Origin: Desulfobacteraceae bacterium
Lineage (GTDB): Bacteria; Desulfobacterota; DSM-4660; Desulfatiglandales; Desulfatiglandaceae
Assembly (NCBI GenBank): GCA_030642205.1
Contig: DAOWOF010000110.1
Span: 1 to 7,472, forward strand
Length of the DNA: 7,472 bases
Direction: 5' to 3'
A program made the translations under genes and the position numbers. The notes beneath the pieces were generated by a model. That model worked only from the letters and a program-made list of their open reading frames with translations, did not search any database and was not told the DNA's origin. Positions 6,926 to 7,472 of this stretch are shown piece after piece; within the stretch, counting starts at the first letter, position 1; each line of letters starts with the position of its first letter.

Positions 6926-6940
6926 GCAATATTAATGCCA
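6926..6940 (-). promoter_or_regulatory. Sigma-54 (RpoN) -24/-12 promoter upstream of flgF
   Basis: On the minus strand TGGCAT, five bases (TAATA), then TTGC match the sigma-54 form TGGCAC-N5-TTGC in 9 of 10 defined positions. The invariant GG and GC are separated by exactly 10 bases. The start site would lie near 6914, leaving a 60-base leader to the flgF TTG. Sigma-54 control of rod and ring genes is well established in many polar flagellates and deltaproteobacteria. An activator binding upstream (an FlrC/FleQ-type enhancer protein) would be required; I could not identify its site. Confidence 0.8.
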
Positions 6941-6984
6941 GAAAAACCAAAATTTTAGCGCTGCGTAATATGCTGATAATAAAG

Positions 6985-7007
6985 AAAAAACAATTAGTGG
7001 CTAATCA
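6985..7007 (-). terminator. Weak intrinsic terminator-like hairpin after the PAS gene
   Basis: On the minus strand ATTAG-CCA-CTAAT forms a 5-base-pair stem with a 3-base loop, extendable by two wobble pairs, followed by TG and six T. It sits 28 bases after the stop of the upstream gene and before the flgF promoter, where a terminator would be expected. The stem is short and AT-rich, so efficiency is doubtful. Confidence 0.35.
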
Positions 7008-7034
7008 GGTTTGAAGGGGGGAGGAAAAAAATGC

Positions 7035-7472
7035 CTATTCAGACCAGGCAAAGGAAGACTTTTTTCTAAAGCTCAAGATAACACCTCTGCCACGAAACAT
7101 TCCGGAAAGAGGCGTAACATCGATATCACATGCAACCCCTGACATCTGGTAGTTCTTAATTATTTGGGTTGTGCTAGCTTCAAGCGCTGAAACAATTTTT
7201 TCTTTTTCAATTTTTGAAAAGTAACAGTTAATTTCTTTCCCCACCTCAATATTCTCACCGTTTATAGACAGGTGACCTGCATCTTGATTGATTACAGCAA
7301 TCATCCCTTCCACGCTGATACCGATGATCGGAATGGGCAGGTCTTCTAAGATGGCGCGTGAAAGCTCAAGCGCCTGGTTCTGAATCTCAAGCTCCATTGT
7401 CCTTTTTTTAACGAGTATCTCTAAATTCTCATTTATTTTTTTTAACTCTTCATTTTGTTCCAGAACTTTTTC
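7035..7472 (-). CDS. Coiled-coil/PAS signalling protein, C-terminal fragment
   Basis: The frame is open to the right window edge, giving 145 residues plus the stop; the N-terminus lies outside. Residues 1-37 are a charged helix with heptad character (EQNEELKKINENLEILVKKR, then TMELEIQNQALELS), the type of linker that follows a receiver or membrane domain. Residues 38-140 look like a PAS domain: AILEDLPIPIIGISVEGMIAVINQDA is a typical PAS opening, and CDIDVTPLSGMFRGRGVILSFRK a typical closing strand pair. The protein ends there, with no histidine-kinase, GGDEF or DNA-binding output domain. A receiver-coiled-coil-PAS response regulator is my best guess, but the receiver part is not visible. An ATG at 7397 exists, but it lies inside the coiled coil, without a convincing ribosome site, and is not the true start. 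Its role in flagellar control is suggested only by position. Confidence 0.7.
   Translation of the reverse strand, partial: EKVLEQNEELKKINENLEILVKKRTMELEIQNQALELSRAILEDLPIPIIGISVEGMIAVINQDAGHLSINGENIEVGKEINCYFSKIEKEKIVSALEASTTQIIKNYQMSGVACDIDVTPLSGMFRGRGVILSFRKKSSFAWSE

Overview
The window holds one co-directional flagellar gene cluster on the minus strand. Read in the direction of transcription (right to left) it runs: end of a coiled-coil/PAS regulator gene, then flgF, flgG, flgA, flgH, flgI, flgJ, flgN, flgK and the first 43 codons of flgL. All genes are assigned from protein motifs and conserved order. The L-ring lipoprotein (FlgH) and P-ring protein (FlgI) mean a Gram-negative cell with an outer membrane. 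The gene order, the single-domain FlgJ, the moderate GC content and the PAS protein beside the cluster suggest a deltaproteobacterium (Desulfobacterota or relative). That placement is an inference and I cannot name a genus.

Layout: positions 7035-7472 carry the C-terminal part of a regulator gene that enters from outside the window. A 182-base gap (6853-7034) follows. It holds a weak terminator-like hairpin and a well-formed sigma-54 (-24/-12) promoter at 6926-6940, pointing at flgF. From 6852 to 2447 are flgF, flgG (rod), flgA (P-ring chaperone), flgH (L-ring), flgI (P-ring) and flgJ (rod-binding protein), tightly packed with gaps of 4-17 bases and one overlap (flgH/flgI). A 61-base gap (2386-2446) contains a strong match to a sigma-28 (FliA) promoter. 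It is followed by flgN, flgK and flgL, the chaperone and the two hook-filament junction proteins.

How it works together: the two promoters divide the cluster into a middle (sigma-54) block that builds the distal rod and the bushing rings, and a late (sigma-28) block that supplies the junction zone and its export chaperone. No terminator is visible between the blocks, so flgNKL would probably also be reached by read-through. The anti-sigma factor gene flgM, often found between flgJ and flgN in related bacteria, is not there: the gap is too short and holds only the promoter.

This is largely an ordinary, intact flagellar operon. I see no mobile element, CRISPR array, RNA gene or undescribed multi-gene system. 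The points worth a second look are the two promoters, the perfect palindrome filling the sigma-28 spacer, the missing flgM and the PAS regulator fragment.
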